Shown piece by piece: positions 21,268 through 32,400 of a stretch of 43,691 bases of DNA. The position numbers and the translations under genes are program-made. Position 1 is the stretch's first letter. Each line of letters opens with the position of its first letter. Origin of the DNA: Pleurobrachia bachei. Its lineage: Eukaryota > Ctenophora > Tentaculata > Cydippida > Pleurobrachiidae. Location of the stretch: NCBI GenBank assembly GCA_000695325.1, contig AVPN01000302.1, forward strand, positions 6,608 through 50,298, in the 5' to 3' direction. Below the pieces are notes generated by a model, which had not been told where the DNA came from, did not search any database, and was given only the letters and a program-made list of their open reading frames with translations.

Positions 21268-21925
21268 AACGTTAAAATCTGGGTATTTAGATTGTCAGCA
21301 CTAACGGTTTTTTAAGGTTAGGACTAAAGTAGGGCTAGGGTTAGAACTTCGGGCCGCCGCCGCGCCGGCTGGGGTTTGGATTGGGGTAACGGCTTGACAT
21401 TTCCCGTCGGATAAGCTTTGAATTAGCCAAAACGGTTTAGTGGTTAGAGTTATCCTAGCGCAGGGTACTTTTCGGCAGTGTGCACCTGTATAAACAGGCC
21501 AGCAAACACCCAGATCGTAAGGGAGCTCCCGAAAATCAAAATCCGGTTGAAATTTCAAAAAAAATTCAACAGAAACAACCATACATTTTTACTTCGGGAC
21601 AAGCTTAAGCGTTAGGCCTGCGCGGCGCAATTTAATGGTTCTGGCGGAAAAATATATAAAGCGGGGCATTAAGTGCCGCGCAAAGCGATTTGAGTGAGTT
21701 AAAAATATCCGGGCGAAAAAATTTAACAAAACAGAAGCGCGCTTCCAAAAAGTTGATTCACTAAAATGGCTCCAACCGCCTAACCACTCAACCGTTTTGG
21801 CGTATCTGATAGGAAATGTCAAGGCCTAACCCCAACCCTAAACCCAACCCTAAACCTAACCTACTTAAGCCCTTACCCTGAAAAACCGTTTGTCAGCACT
21901 CACCAAACACCCTGATTTTAACGCT
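21268..21925. mobile_element. MITE-like inverted-repeat element with telomere-like core
   Basis: The left end CAACGTTAAAATCTGGGT and the right end, complement of CAGCGTTAAAATCAGGGT, are inverted, and similarity extends inward for perhaps 200 bp with gaps (AGTGCTGACAAACGGTTTTT against TCAGCACTAACGGTTTTTT; TTGACATTTCC on both sides). The right arm includes a degenerate telomere-like run at 21828-21862 (CCCTAAACCCAACCCTAAA). No coding sequence is convincing. Autonomous family unknown. Confidence 0.6.
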
Positions 21926-22006
21926 GACCCTCAATTCTGAATTGGGTTATTTCAAAACTTCCACAAATTAACATTGAATTGGATACACACAAGTTATTAG
22001 TGCACA

Positions 22007-23202
22007 ATGGCGGATATTATGGAAACAGTTGACATCCTCGAAGAACCAGATACCACAGAAAAAGAATCAACACCCGAATTCGAGGTATTGAAGCATAATT
22101 TATTTCATACAGCTGAATAAAAATGCAGCTGTAAAGTTTAGTGGAAAACTCCCCGTTTTACCTTCTCAGGTCTCGCACCCTTCTAATACCACCCCTCCTC
22201 AGGTGTCAGAGATCACATCACGTAGGGAGGTAGATGATGACCACCTGTACGAGGTACACTGGAAGGATGGGGATATAACATGGGAACCAGTCAGCAACCT
22301 CGGTGGAGCAAGTGAAGCCCTCCGTCAGTACCTCCTTACCAACCACCCTGACGACAGATTACTAAAACTCCTCTCCTCCCTGGCTGATTCATCAGACGAA
22401 GAAAATGAGGCAGAGAATGGGGTGGATAAGAAGTTGGGATGGCTGGCCCGGTGGCACCAGAAAACAACTCGGGGTAGCACACAATACTGGCTGAGAAAGG
22501 GGGAGCATGAGGTTGGGGAGGTGCCACGGTTATTGAACCCAGATGTTATTGATCATGCACCTTTGGAGCCAAGGGAAGTACCGGCTGATACCAGACGACA
22601 CCGACGCCTCCACAGACGACATGAGAAAAGACTCCATTTTATATCCAAAACATGTTCCCTTAATAGGACAACATATTTCCCTCCATTTACCTAAGCGTTA
22701 GGTAAATGGAGGGACGAGGGTAGTATTTTGTGATACAAGATGGTACTTACTGTCGGTTTGAATGAAGGAACGAATCCCAGAATTAACCCTTATTATCCCG
22801 GCTCCTCCCAAACTCTTCCCAATGCTTCATCAGGGCGAGGAGACACCGGGCACACCCGGATGGAGGGTGAGAAAGAGGATACGGGTTTTTGAGGAAGTTG
22901 TGAAGAAGTTCCCTCACGAGGAACTAGTGGGAGCAGATCTGGAAAACAGTGAAAACAAGTAATAATTCGTAGTAAATCAGAAATTTAGCACATGTTAAAA
23001 TACAAAACTTCAATGATATCAATAAACAAAAACTCTCCTATTAATTTTGATAATCCCTAAATACCTTAATTACTATTTCAGGACAATTGCACTGTGGAAG
23101 TCTATGCTGGGCAGTGTCCTGCTGATCGGATGTTCCATTTACTTTTTCATTTTCCTGTATAACACACAATACGCAAAGAAATCAACAGCATCGTCCCAAT
23201 GA
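22007..23202 (+). CDS. Chromodomain protein with C-terminal membrane anchor
   Basis: Exons: 22007-22084, 22203-about 22577, about 22768-22958, 23082-23202. An acidic N-terminus is followed by a chromodomain split by intron 1 (EFE then VSEITSRR, HLYEVHWKDGDITWEPVSNL), with the aromatic cage positions Y/W, W and E preserved. Exon 3 is charged. Exon 4 encodes one hydrophobic helix (LGSVLLIGCSIYFFIFLY) and a short tail ending KKSTASSQ. Phases 0, 0 and 2 agree if exon 2 ends at 22577 (weak donor) and exon 3 starts at 22768 (weak acceptor); that join is the least certain. Chromodomains read methylated histone tails. The layout suggests a tail-anchored protein of the inner nuclear membrane tethering chromatin; this is inference, and I know no named match. 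Confidence 0.65.
22678..22714. repeat. Perfect 17-bp hairpin with 3-base loop
   Basis: TCCCTCCATTTACCTAA, loop GCG, then its exact complement. It lies in the probable second intron of the chromodomain gene. A related hairpin (CCCTCCTTTTAC, loop AAAT) is found at 32057-32084. Confidence 0.85.
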
Positions 23203-23502
23203 TAAGATAGACAATATATTTAATTTAACTACACCTTGTCTCCCTATAATGTTATACCCAGAACAGTAATAATTATCTCTCTCTTTTATTTTCTTTACTA
23301 CACCTGCGAAATTACTGTATTCTTTTTAATCTTTATAATTGGCAATAAAATGTGTCTTTAGTAACAGCAGAGAGATTTACAAAAATGTGTACTCTAGAAT
23401 ACAAAAAGGAGCACTTTGCAGTAATGTATCGTCCCCTAACAGTTAACACCCCTCCTAACTAACGTCCCCTACTAACACCCCTCCCTGCTAGGTCCTTTCA
23501 CA

Positions 23503-24087
23503 ATGGTCCACCTCTCTGATGAAGTGAGTACAGCAGCTCCTCTAACCAGCGTGTCTGAATACACTACATTTGTAAAGTCTACCTCCATCTTCCCACCCAC
23601 AACCATCCCCCGCAACCTGGCCTACCTCTGCTGTGGATTGACTGAAGAGTTCTGTGAGCTACAAGCGGCCCTGTCATCTGGGGCTGATAAGACGGCTGTA
23701 CTGAAGGAAATGGGGGATGTAACATGGTACCTGACTGCCATGTCTCTGGAACTAGGATCATGTCCTTACACAGATCGATCGTTTGGACCTGAGAGTGTGG
23801 CACCTGCAGCTACTGAACCTGACACTGTTGAGGGTGCCATGAAGGCCGTGCTGCTGCATATTGGAAGTGTTTGTGGGAGAACTAAAAAAAGTATCCGAGA
23901 TGATGGTCTAACAGCTGAGAAAATATGTGCCATTTTGGATGGGATTGGAGGGATTATTGGACTATTTGAGAAGTGTTTAGCGCCCAAATTAGGCTTTACT
24001 CTGCTTGAGGTAATGCAGGCAAACAAGGACAAAATTGAATCTCGGAGAGCTAGAGGCGTCATGAAAGGGGACGGGGATAACCGATAG
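23503..24087 (+). CDS. MazG-like (all-alpha) nucleotide pyrophosphatase, copy 1
   Basis: A 194-residue single coding exon with the all-alpha NTP pyrophosphatase pattern: GLTEEFCELQAAL (E-x-x-E helix), then EMGDVTWYL (E-x-x-D helix) forming the metal site, and the C-terminal signature ANKDKIESRRARGVMKGDGD typical of MazG-like enzymes. Such enzymes hydrolyse (d)NTPs to monophosphate and pyrophosphate; the substrate here is unknown. An acidic insert of about 60 residues separates the core helices from the C-terminal helix. TGCTAG about ten bases before the ATG looks like a 3' splice site, so an untranslated first exon is likely. The whole gene with flanks is repeated at 24958. Confidence 0.85.
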   Translation: MVHLSDEVSTAAPLTSVSEYTTFVKSTSIFPPTTIPRNLAYLCCGLTEEFCELQAALSSGADKTAVLKEMGDVTWYLTAMSLELGSCPYTDRSFGPESVAPAATEPDTVEGAMKAVLLHIGSVCGRTKKSIRDDGLTAEKICAILDGIGGIIGLFEKCLAPKLGFTLLEVMQANKDKIESRRARGVMKGDGDNR

Positions 24088-24639
24088 ACAAATTTTTAAT
24101 TTTTGTTCCAATTTTAATATCTTTTTAATCGTTCTACTTCTTATATTACACATATGTTACATGTCAACCCCATGTCACATTTATTTTATTATCTTTGTCT
24201 AACCTGTTTGAGTGCTTACTGAGTGTGTAACCTGATATATGATAAGGCACCCTTTACAGCCCATGGTAGTTTCCTTTGCTTCACCTACTGCTGCATGGTT
24301 CGCTGAACGATCACAACTACCCCAACACAGCCCTACCCAACAACAGGTTAGTAAACCTTCAAATCTTGTGTGTCACAATATCGCAAGCTCTTACGGTTTT
24401 GAGCATCGCATACCAGTTTTAGCTAATCGGAGCGCAGGATGTGAGTGTGCGGCTCAAAACCGTAAGAGCTTCCACTTCAGTGGAATCAATGTATTTTGTA
24501 CTAAATGTAAAGAGTCTCGGTGGGTTTTATTAGGCTGATGATGTATCATAGGCAATCTAATTGTATACAGGTGTACCACACGTTCTGCACCTGTGTATGA
24601 TTAAAAGCACACGCTACTTGCTGCCTATTAACACTCATA
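24088..24639. ncRNA. Hairpin-bearing 3' region, copy 1 (candidate small-RNA precursor)
   Basis: At 24385-24404 and 24452-24471 two perfect 20-base inverted arms (AAGCTCTTACGGTTTTGAGC and complement) enclose a loop of 47 bases whose ends pair for seven further bases after a 2-base bulge. A second inverted repeat follows (ACAGGTG near 24568 with CACCTGT near 24587, inside ATAGGCA/TGCCTAT). A 99-codon ORF crosses the hairpin (24239-24538) but looks like chance. No promoter can be recognised. Confidence 0.4.
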
Positions 24640-24957
24640 GAAATCAACAGCATCGTCCCAATGATAAGATAGACAATATATTTAATTTAACTACACCTTG
24701 TCTCCCTATAATGTTATACCCAGAACAGTAATAATTATCTCTCTCTTTTATTTTCTTTACTACACCTGCGAAATTACTGTATTCTTTTTAATCAAATATT
24801 AACCGTTATTTTACACAGAAATCATTGTCGTCTCTCTAAATGTGTACTCTGGAATACAAAAAGGAGCACTTTGCAGTAATGTATCGTCCCCTAACAGTTA
24901 ACACCCCTCCTAACTAACGTCCCCTACTAACACCCCTCCCTGCTAGGTCCTTTCACA

Positions 24958-25545
24958 ATGGTCCACCTCTCTGATGAAGTGAGTACAGCAGCTCCTCTAA
25001 CCAGCGTGTCTGAATACACTACATTTGTAAAGTCTACCTCCATCTTCCCACCCACAACTATCCCCCGCAACCTGGCCTACCTCTGTTGTGGATTGACAGA
25101 AGAGTTCTGTGAGCTACAAGCGGCCCTGTCATCTGGGGGTGATGATAAGACGGCTGTACTGAAGGAAATGGGGGATGTAACATGGTACCTGACTGCCATG
25201 TCTCTGGAACTAGGATCATGTCCTTACACAGATCGATCGTTTGGACCTGAGAGTGTGGCACCTGTAGCTACTGAACGTGACACTGTTGAGGGTGCCATGA
25301 CAGCAGTGCTGCTTCAAATTGGAAGTGTTTGTGGGAGAACTAAAAAAAGTATCCGAGATAATGGTCTGACAGCTGAGAAAATATGTGCCATTTTGGACGG
25401 GATTGGAGGGATTATTGGACTATTTGAGAGGTGTTTAGCGCCCAAATTAGGCTTTACTCTGCTTGAGGTAATGCAGGCAAACAAGGACAAAATTGAATCT
25501 CGGAGAGCTAGAGGAGTCATGAAAGGGGACGGGGATGACCGATAG
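24958..25545 (+). CDS. MazG-like nucleotide pyrophosphatase, copy 2
   Basis: This copy is 195 residues, about 96% identical to the copy at 23503, with one extra Gly/Asp in the SSGGDDK loop and a few substitutions (for example KGDGDDR for KGDGDNR). All metal-site residues are kept and the frame is intact. The immediate flanks are copied too, so this is a very recent duplicate or the second allele. Confidence 0.8.
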   Translation: MVHLSDEVSTAAPLTSVSEYTTFVKSTSIFPPTTIPRNLAYLCCGLTEEFCELQAALSSGGDDKTAVLKEMGDVTWYLTAMSLELGSCPYTDRSFGPESVAPVATERDTVEGAMTAVLLQIGSVCGRTKKSIRDNGLTAEKICAILDGIGGIIGLFERCLAPKLGFTLLEVMQANKDKIESRRARGVMKGDGDDR

Positions 25546-26096
25546 ACAACTTTTTAATTTTTGTTCAAATTTTGATATCTTTTTAATCGTTCTACTTCTT
25601 ATATTACACATATGTTACATGTCACCCCCATGTCACATTTATTTTATTATCTTTGTCTAACCTGTTTGAGTGCTTACTGAGTGTGTAACCTGATATATGA
25701 TAAGGCACCCTTTACAGCCCATGGTAGTTTCCTTTGCTTCACCTACTGCTGCATGGTTCGCTGAACGATCACAACTACCCCAACACAGCCCTACCCAACA
25801 ACAGGTTAGTAAACCTTCAAATCTTGTGTGTCACAATATCGGAAGCTCTTACGGTTTTGAGCATCGCATACCAGTTTCAGCTAATCGGAGTGCAGGATGT
25901 GAGTGTGCGGCTCAAAACCGTAAGAGCTTCCACTTCAGTGGAATCAATGTGTTTTGTACTAAATGTAAAGAGTCTCGGTGGGTTTTATTAGGCTGATGAT
26001 GTATCATAGGCAATCTAATTGTATACAGGTGTACCACACGTTCTGCACCTGTGTATGATTAAAAGCACACGCTACTTGCTGCCTATTAACACTCAT
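25546..26096. ncRNA. Hairpin-bearing 3' region, copy 2
   Basis: The inverted arms here are 22 bases and perfect (25841-25862 and 25910-25931), longer by two than in copy 1, with the same seven-pair inner extension. The loop differs from copy 1 at two positions while the arms are conserved or extended. Also present is a copy of the second inverted repeat near 26025-26047. Confidence 0.4.
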
Positions 26097-26148
26097 GGAG
26101 TTTGGAGTACGCCCTTATTTTCAGGCTGATACTGATATATCTTAGTTA

Positions 26149-28358
26149 TTATATCAGATTAAGTTGCAATAGCACAATGCCAGAGCATAGTGAAATTGAG
26201 CTGTACTCAGTACCCATGGAAGCGAGTTGGAAAACATCTTGATTCAGCTCCAACCTTTGGGTGCACTGACTAGCTTCGTTAGCGTTGCAAGCAAATCTGC
26301 GGCGATATAATTCCCCAATTCGACGGGGAACACTCAAATACTCACTCGGTGAAGTAAAGATGTCATCGGCGGATAGAATTTTAGCTGCACCGTGTGTTTC
26401 TAGAGAGGCAACGTTGTTTAACAGGTTCACTTCCACTGTTGCCCGTTCTTCAAAAAGACTCCTGATTTCTCCTTCACTTTTAGCCTCTGGAAACCACATG
26501 ACTTGAACCAGGCCAGTGTATGCCTGCACTACATCAAATCCTCCATCAAGTTCGTCTTGGTCCTGGAAATATTTTCTTGACGTTAAGGAACATTCATTAA
26601 TAGTAAAAAGTGTCTGAAGTTATAGTAAGTTGAAGGTTACCTGTCCGATAATCAGTATACCGCCCATATTGACGGTGATATTTTCCGAGATTTCAACACT
26701 AGCTACAACAACTCCATTTATAAAGACGTAGGCTCCTGTAGAGACAGCAAGGTGTGTCCACTGTCCAATTGGAGGGTGACTACACGATTCACCTACAGGG
26801 ATATAGAACTCAGTTACAGCCCCTGAAAAATTAGCAAACAGGAAACGGGGGATACAATAGATTCCATCTATACATAATACACGGTGTGCGGCTGGGTTAG
26901 TTTTAGATGTTGGAACACATTGGGGGACTATATTAACAAAAATAGCGGGAAAGATTGTGTGGCGGCACCTCCATTCGCCTTAGTCATTTTCCTGCGACTA
27001 AAGTAGCTGCAGTCAACAGATAGATACTGATTTTACTTACACATTACACTTATAAACTTCGAGCCATTCTTTACTCTCATTTCAACGAAACCACTGGCAA
27101 ACCAAAAGTCCAAAACATTCGTCTCGTCCGGGTCTTCACTAGTTGAATAAGAGAAGGGGCACACTTCATCGGGAGCTAGGTCTAGTTTCACCCATATCGC
27201 CACAGTGTATTCTGTTAGAGACTGTAGGCTCAGTTGAGAAAAGTCAGCTCTGGCGTAGTTACTGGTATTTCGTGGAGAGGGCAGGTAGAGGGCTGAAAGA
27301 TGGCGGTGTAATAACTTTTAGGTAGGTAAACTAGAAATTAAAATAAATATCATGTGAGTCAGACAAATTAGAGAACATATTGACTAATTGACAACAACTA
27401 ATTTGGTTTCTAGACTTACTGGTTATGAAGAGAGATTTAGCTGCACCGTGAGTTTCAAGAGAGACATCGTTGTTTAAAAGGTTCACTTTCACGGTTCCCC
27501 GTTCTTCAAAAAGACTCCTGATTTCTGCTTCACTTTTAGCCTCTGGAAACCACATGGCTTGAACCAGGCCGGTGTATGCCTGCACTACATCAAATCCTCC
27601 ATCAAGTTCGTCTTGGTCCTGGAAATAGATTCCGTGACGTTTAGCAACGTCCATAAACTTCTGATTTCTGATGTTATTTCTGAAGTTATATTATTGTTGA
27701 AGGTTACCTGTCCAATGATCAGTATACCGCCCATGTTGACGGTGATATTTTCCGAGATTCCAACACTAGCTACAACAACTCCATTTATAAAGACGTAGGC
27801 TCCTGTAGAGACAGCAAGGTGTGTCCACTGTCCAATTGGAGGGTGACTACACGATTCACCTGCAGGGATATAGAACTCAGTTACAGCCCCTGAAAAATTA
27901 GCAAACAGGAAACGGGAGATACAATAGATTCCATCATATGTATTATGTGCCACACGCCGACCGAATCAAAATCTACAACCTTGTGTAGGGGGACTAGATT
28001 TACAAAAATAGCGGGAAAGATTGTGTGGCGGCACCTCGAATCGCCTTAGTCATTTTCCTGCGACTAAATTAGCTGCAGTCAACAGATAGATACTGATTTT
28101 ACTTACACATTACACTTATAAACTTCGAGCCATTCTTTACTCTCATTTCGACGAAACCACTGGCAAACCAAAAGTCCAAAACATTCGTCTCGTCCGGGTC
28201 TTCACTAGTTGAATAAGAGAAGGGGCACACTTCATCGGGCGCTATGTCTGGTTTTACCCACATAGTTACAGTGTATTCTGTTAGAGACTGCAGCTTCAAT
28301 TGAGATAAGTCAACCCTGGCGTAGTTACTGGTATTTTGTGGAGAGGGTAGGTAGAGGG
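26149..28358 (-). CDS. LamG (concanavalin-like) domain protein, two tandem three-exon domains, 5'-partial
   Basis: Upstream domain exons: 28358-28107, 27889-27708, 27618-27420. Downstream: 27293-27041, 26822-26641, 26562-26149 (stop). Each set encodes one LamG/pentraxin-like fold: YTVTMWVKPD, then GQWTHLAVSTGAYVFINGV, then GGxLIIGQ joined to DQDELDGGFDVVQAYTGLV. Every domain starts and ends in phase 1, so the sets join in frame, as in modular extracellular proteins. The last exon adds about 60 unique residues. The downstream first exon has one extra base at a T5 run (about 27240 on the plus strand), which breaks its frame. No signal peptide exon is visible, so the 5' end is missing or lies beyond the INTS10 start. 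Introns of the two sets are also near-identical, so the second set may be an allelic copy. Confidence 0.7.
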
Positions 28359-28568
28359 CTGAAAGATGGTGGTGTAATAACTTTCAGGTAAATAAATTAG
28401 AGATTAAAGGTCCACAAGATACCTAAAACTTTTCCTTAATCGTATTTTTTCGATTTTTCAGGAATTTTAAGCATTTTTTCAGAATTTTTTGTCGGGTAGA
28501 ACAGTCGGGTAAAACAGGGCGCTTTCCAGCGCCGCGGCGCGTAGAACCTAAGCAAACTACGCTGAAAA

Positions 28569-29400
28569 AGTATACACCTCTGCCATTCGCCCCTGACCGC
28601 CGCCCGGGAACAGTTTTCTCGTCTCATGAAGCAGTTCCCGGACAATTCTGAGCTGGTAGAATACCTGGTGGAGCTACTGGCACTTGTCAGCGCTGGCACG
28701 CCCTCTAAAGACGTGAGTGAGATGTGAATATAGATTAGCCGTGTTTTTAATCTCACATGTTTTTAAATCCCATAAATGAGATTATTCTAATAAACAGCTA
28801 ATTATCCGAGGTATATTATACTCTCCACAGATGGAGTTGTTTGAACATCTAAACGAGTCCGAGCAGCAAAGTGTTTATCTAACTGTGGCAACTTCTCACA
28901 CGGACAAACTAAAATGTACAGCTACTGTCCTCCAGGTATAGGGGCAAAACAGGGAAACATATTTTCAAGGAAAGCAGGCAAGAATCAACATAGTTTATTA
29001 CTTATGTACTAAACTAGTACAATAGAAAACAGTTTCAAGAATTAGAGTGGGGTGAAAGTGGAACCAGCGAGAGAAACATGGAAAAAGATAGAGCTGGGAA
29101 GTGGCCTAAGAAGTGGCCTCTATTTACATTTTCCGCAGACATAACCCAGTAGTCATGGGTAGAGGAATGGAGAAGAATGAAGAGACTAATGATATAAGAC
29201 GAACATGTCATCCTAGTTCCTACATGTTTATTAACACGTAGTAGTGGAACAGCAATAGGGGGAGAGGAGAACAGCTGAACAATAGTGGTAGTTTCTTGTA
29301 TCTTGAGAAGTAATGGGAGAGCTTAGGTCAATGGGTGAGATATAGCTAGGACACTGTCACGGAAAAGAAAAAGAGAGCTGTTTTGATATATCACTGCCCA

Positions 29401-29457
<57 letters not shown>

Positions 29458-32400
29458 AAAAAGAGAGAGCCTAGTTAAACGGTCGTGGGGCTACAACAAA
29501 GATATCTTTGGAAGGGAATTAATAATTAATTACAGAGAGGGTATAAAGGCTTTTCCGATCCTTATTCTACCAATTCTATCAATATAGTAAACCCTCCCGA
29601 GATTTCCAGGATTTAATTAGGAAGAGCGGGAAAGTACCTTGTAATTGTACATATGCTAATTCTCCTGGTAATAGGATCTCCATACATTCGCAGAGAAGAT
29701 CATAACCAGGACCCGGGTCATGTTTCATAGAAGATATAGCTTTTTGAGTGTGAAATAAAGAGATCAGTTTTTGCAAGATTGGCCCCAGCTGTCACACTTC
29801 TACACACTATTCTTTCCCCGCGCGACAGCCAAACACCTCGCGGGTAGAAGGTGCCGCGCAAATTAAACGCGCATACGGGCTTCATTCAATCACAACCATC
29901 TCAATCAACTTCAGGAACACCCACTCCGCTCTCCTCCCTCCATTCAACAAGATCAGGGGTGTAGGAATGATTTTTCAAGTGGGGGGGGGGCGAAGTCACG
30001 TGACATATTTTAGCGCTGGCCAGCGCCAAGTTTGATCAAGAATAATACACATAGTTAATGGTTTGCAAAAATAAAAGCTATGTACAATGTACAACTGGCA
30101 GCACTGGTGGCGGTGATATTAAAAATTTCCTCATAAAATTAAAGATTTCACAAATGATAGCAAAGAGTCGATTGAATTGAAAACAGTACGTTTCAGCCAT
30201 CTTTATAGACTGCTGGTACTCAGTAATGGATTGCAAACTAGCTGGTTTAGTATGATGGTTTCGTATGGCACGGGTAAAGAAACCGGCCTTGAATTACAAA
30301 ATTTGGGTCAGTATTAGTCAATACGTCTGCTAGAGTGTGATTACCATGTGTGAATGTAAGGGAGGGTCAACCCCCTAAAACAGAGAGCAAAGCGATTGGA
30401 CTCGGGTTGCACACTCTATCTGTTATACGCACACACATACGAGACGATGTGTTGAGATAAAGGTGCTGGGGCGAAATTCATCAAAAGTGGGGGGGCGAAA
30501 CTCGACAAAAAGTGGGGGGGCGGCCGCCCCCCCTATTCCTACACCCCTGTCACTGGAAGTCAGTTTGCCATCAATCCCATACATATGAGGAATCCGGGAG
30601 CGTGACTTGGAGAATGACCCAGCATACGAATAAAAGTACTTTGGCTGGAACTTGATTCTCTGTACAGCTGTGTCTTCCTTGCGCTGACGGTTCTCCACCA
30701 TGATCAGTTCTATTTGAGACATCACGGCCTCAAGCTCTTTCCCCACTTCAACTGCTTTATCCACCTCACCTTTCTCTACCAGTGCTTGTTGCCTGGCACG
30801 TAGATTAGACTTCCGTCGGCGGAGCCCATTGTACGCTCTGGGCCTATTAGTTGTAGTCTTTTTAAGAGGAACATGTTTCTTGCAGATTTCCAGAAGCTTA
30901 GCTGTAAGGTCTCTATCACCCCCGGTTCACTAATTATTTACAATTATGCAATTCATGATGACATCGGCCAATTAGCACCAAAATCAAGAGCGCACCAGAA
31001 TCAAAAGAGACCAAATCAAGAGCGCACCAGAATCAAAAGAGACCAAATCAAGAGCGCACCAGAATCAAAAGAGACCAAATCAAGAGCGCACCAGAATCAA
31101 AAGAGACCAAATCAAGAGCGCACCAGAATCAAAAGAGACCAAATCAAGAGCGCACCAGAATCAAAAGAGACCAAATCAAGAGCGCACCAGAATCAAAAGA
31201 GACCAAATCAAGAGCGCACCAGAATCAAAAGAGACCAAATCAAGAGCGCACCAGAATCAAAAGAGACNNNNNNNNNNNNNTCATCGAAAGTGGGGTGGCG
31301 AAACTCGACAAAAATGGGGGGGCGGCCGCCCCCCTCGCCCCCCCTATTCCTACACCCCTGAACAAGATCCTCCTAACTATATTCCCCTCCTCCTAACTCT
31401 AACACCCTCCTAACTCTGACACCCTCCCCCTACCTCTGACACCCTCCTCCTAACAATGTCTCCCTCCTCCCAGATGATGCGGAACTACCCCTCCTCGGTA
31501 GACCCCCACGCTATCAATGCAGCTACCGTTCTGACGAGACACGAGGGTCCCCTGGGCTATCAGAGCGCAGTTAACCCCATACGGAGAATGCTGGTTAAGG
31601 AACTCGTACCGCTAATCCTCTCTAATGGTGAGTACTTAAACATGTTTACCATTGATCTTCAGCCTATATCTCGAAAGATTACAGTGTTTTTGAGAAAATG
31701 TTCGGTGTGACACCTCTTCACTCCAATTAAGACTCCAATAAATTCCACTATTCACCCGATGTTCAGTTGACAAGAAGAAGGGTGGGGTGGATTTGAGTGA
31801 GACCATGGCAGTGTCATTACTACGTCGTGTTATACAGTACCATGTTGAATGTGCCTCTATCAAGGATCTACAAACACGGGAGGTATACTAAAATAATAAC
31901 CTGCTCTTTTTGCCGTAACATTCCATTTAAACTCATTAAAATGCTAACTGATAATTGTTAGATAAAACAATGTAGTTGACATGACAAACACATTATTCAA
32001 ACTGAGTTTCTGATATTAAATGTCTCTCATTCCTAGCTAGACTGTGTTTTGGGCGCCCCTCCTTTTACAAATGTAAAGGGAGGGTTAGAACATAACAATG
32101 TCTCTCATTGTCTCTATCACAGAACATAACAATTCTGTTACCTAGGAGTACGGGATATCTAACTGTTGGTCTGACCTACGGAAGAGTTTTGAGGAATTTG
32201 CCCGAGCTATGAACTGGACAGCAGCAGATGGAGAGAATGATCAGGTATTTGGTTCCCCATCATTTATCAGATTTTCTCTTTCTGCCTCCTTCTCTGTCTT
32301 ATCATCCCCCATTCTGGATATTTCTCCTGACTGTGTTCCATCTGCCGTCTGCCCTCGTTCATTTGGTGACGCATTCACCCCTACACCGGCCGCACGCAGC

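Larger units (their letters stand above)
23178..26096. repeat. Tandem pair of about 1.46-kb units containing the MazG-like gene
   Basis: Unit 1 runs about 23178-24639 and unit 2 about 24640-26096. Each begins inside the last exon of the chromodomain gene (GAAATCAACAGCATCGTCCC), so unit 2 carries only the final codons of that gene. Differences are scattered single bases and small indels, plus a replaced stretch near 23330/24800. Confidence 0.9.
29954..31360. mobile_element. Composite hAT-like element with LINE fragment and minisatellite (about 1.4 kb)
   Basis: The left end CAGGGGTGTAGGAAT and right end, its complement, are flanked by the perfect 8-bp repeat AACAAGAT (29946-29953 and 31361-31368), as expected for hAT. 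An additional internal copy of the right terminus ends at 30549, so the element is composite. G-runs (GTGGGGGGGCG) and GGCGGCCGCC lie next to each right terminus. No hAT transposase is visible. Inside are a LINE fragment, a 32-bp minisatellite and the N gap. Confidence 0.8.

Noticed and set aside
24239-24538. 99-residue ORF after the MazG-like gene (and its copy at 25697)
   Set aside because: It spans both arms of the hairpin and the intervening loop; conservation between copies is equal in and out of frame.
30873-31361. 162-residue ORF over the minisatellite
   Set aside because: The 32-bp period cycles through all three frames without a stop, and the frame crosses the N gap; no protein features.
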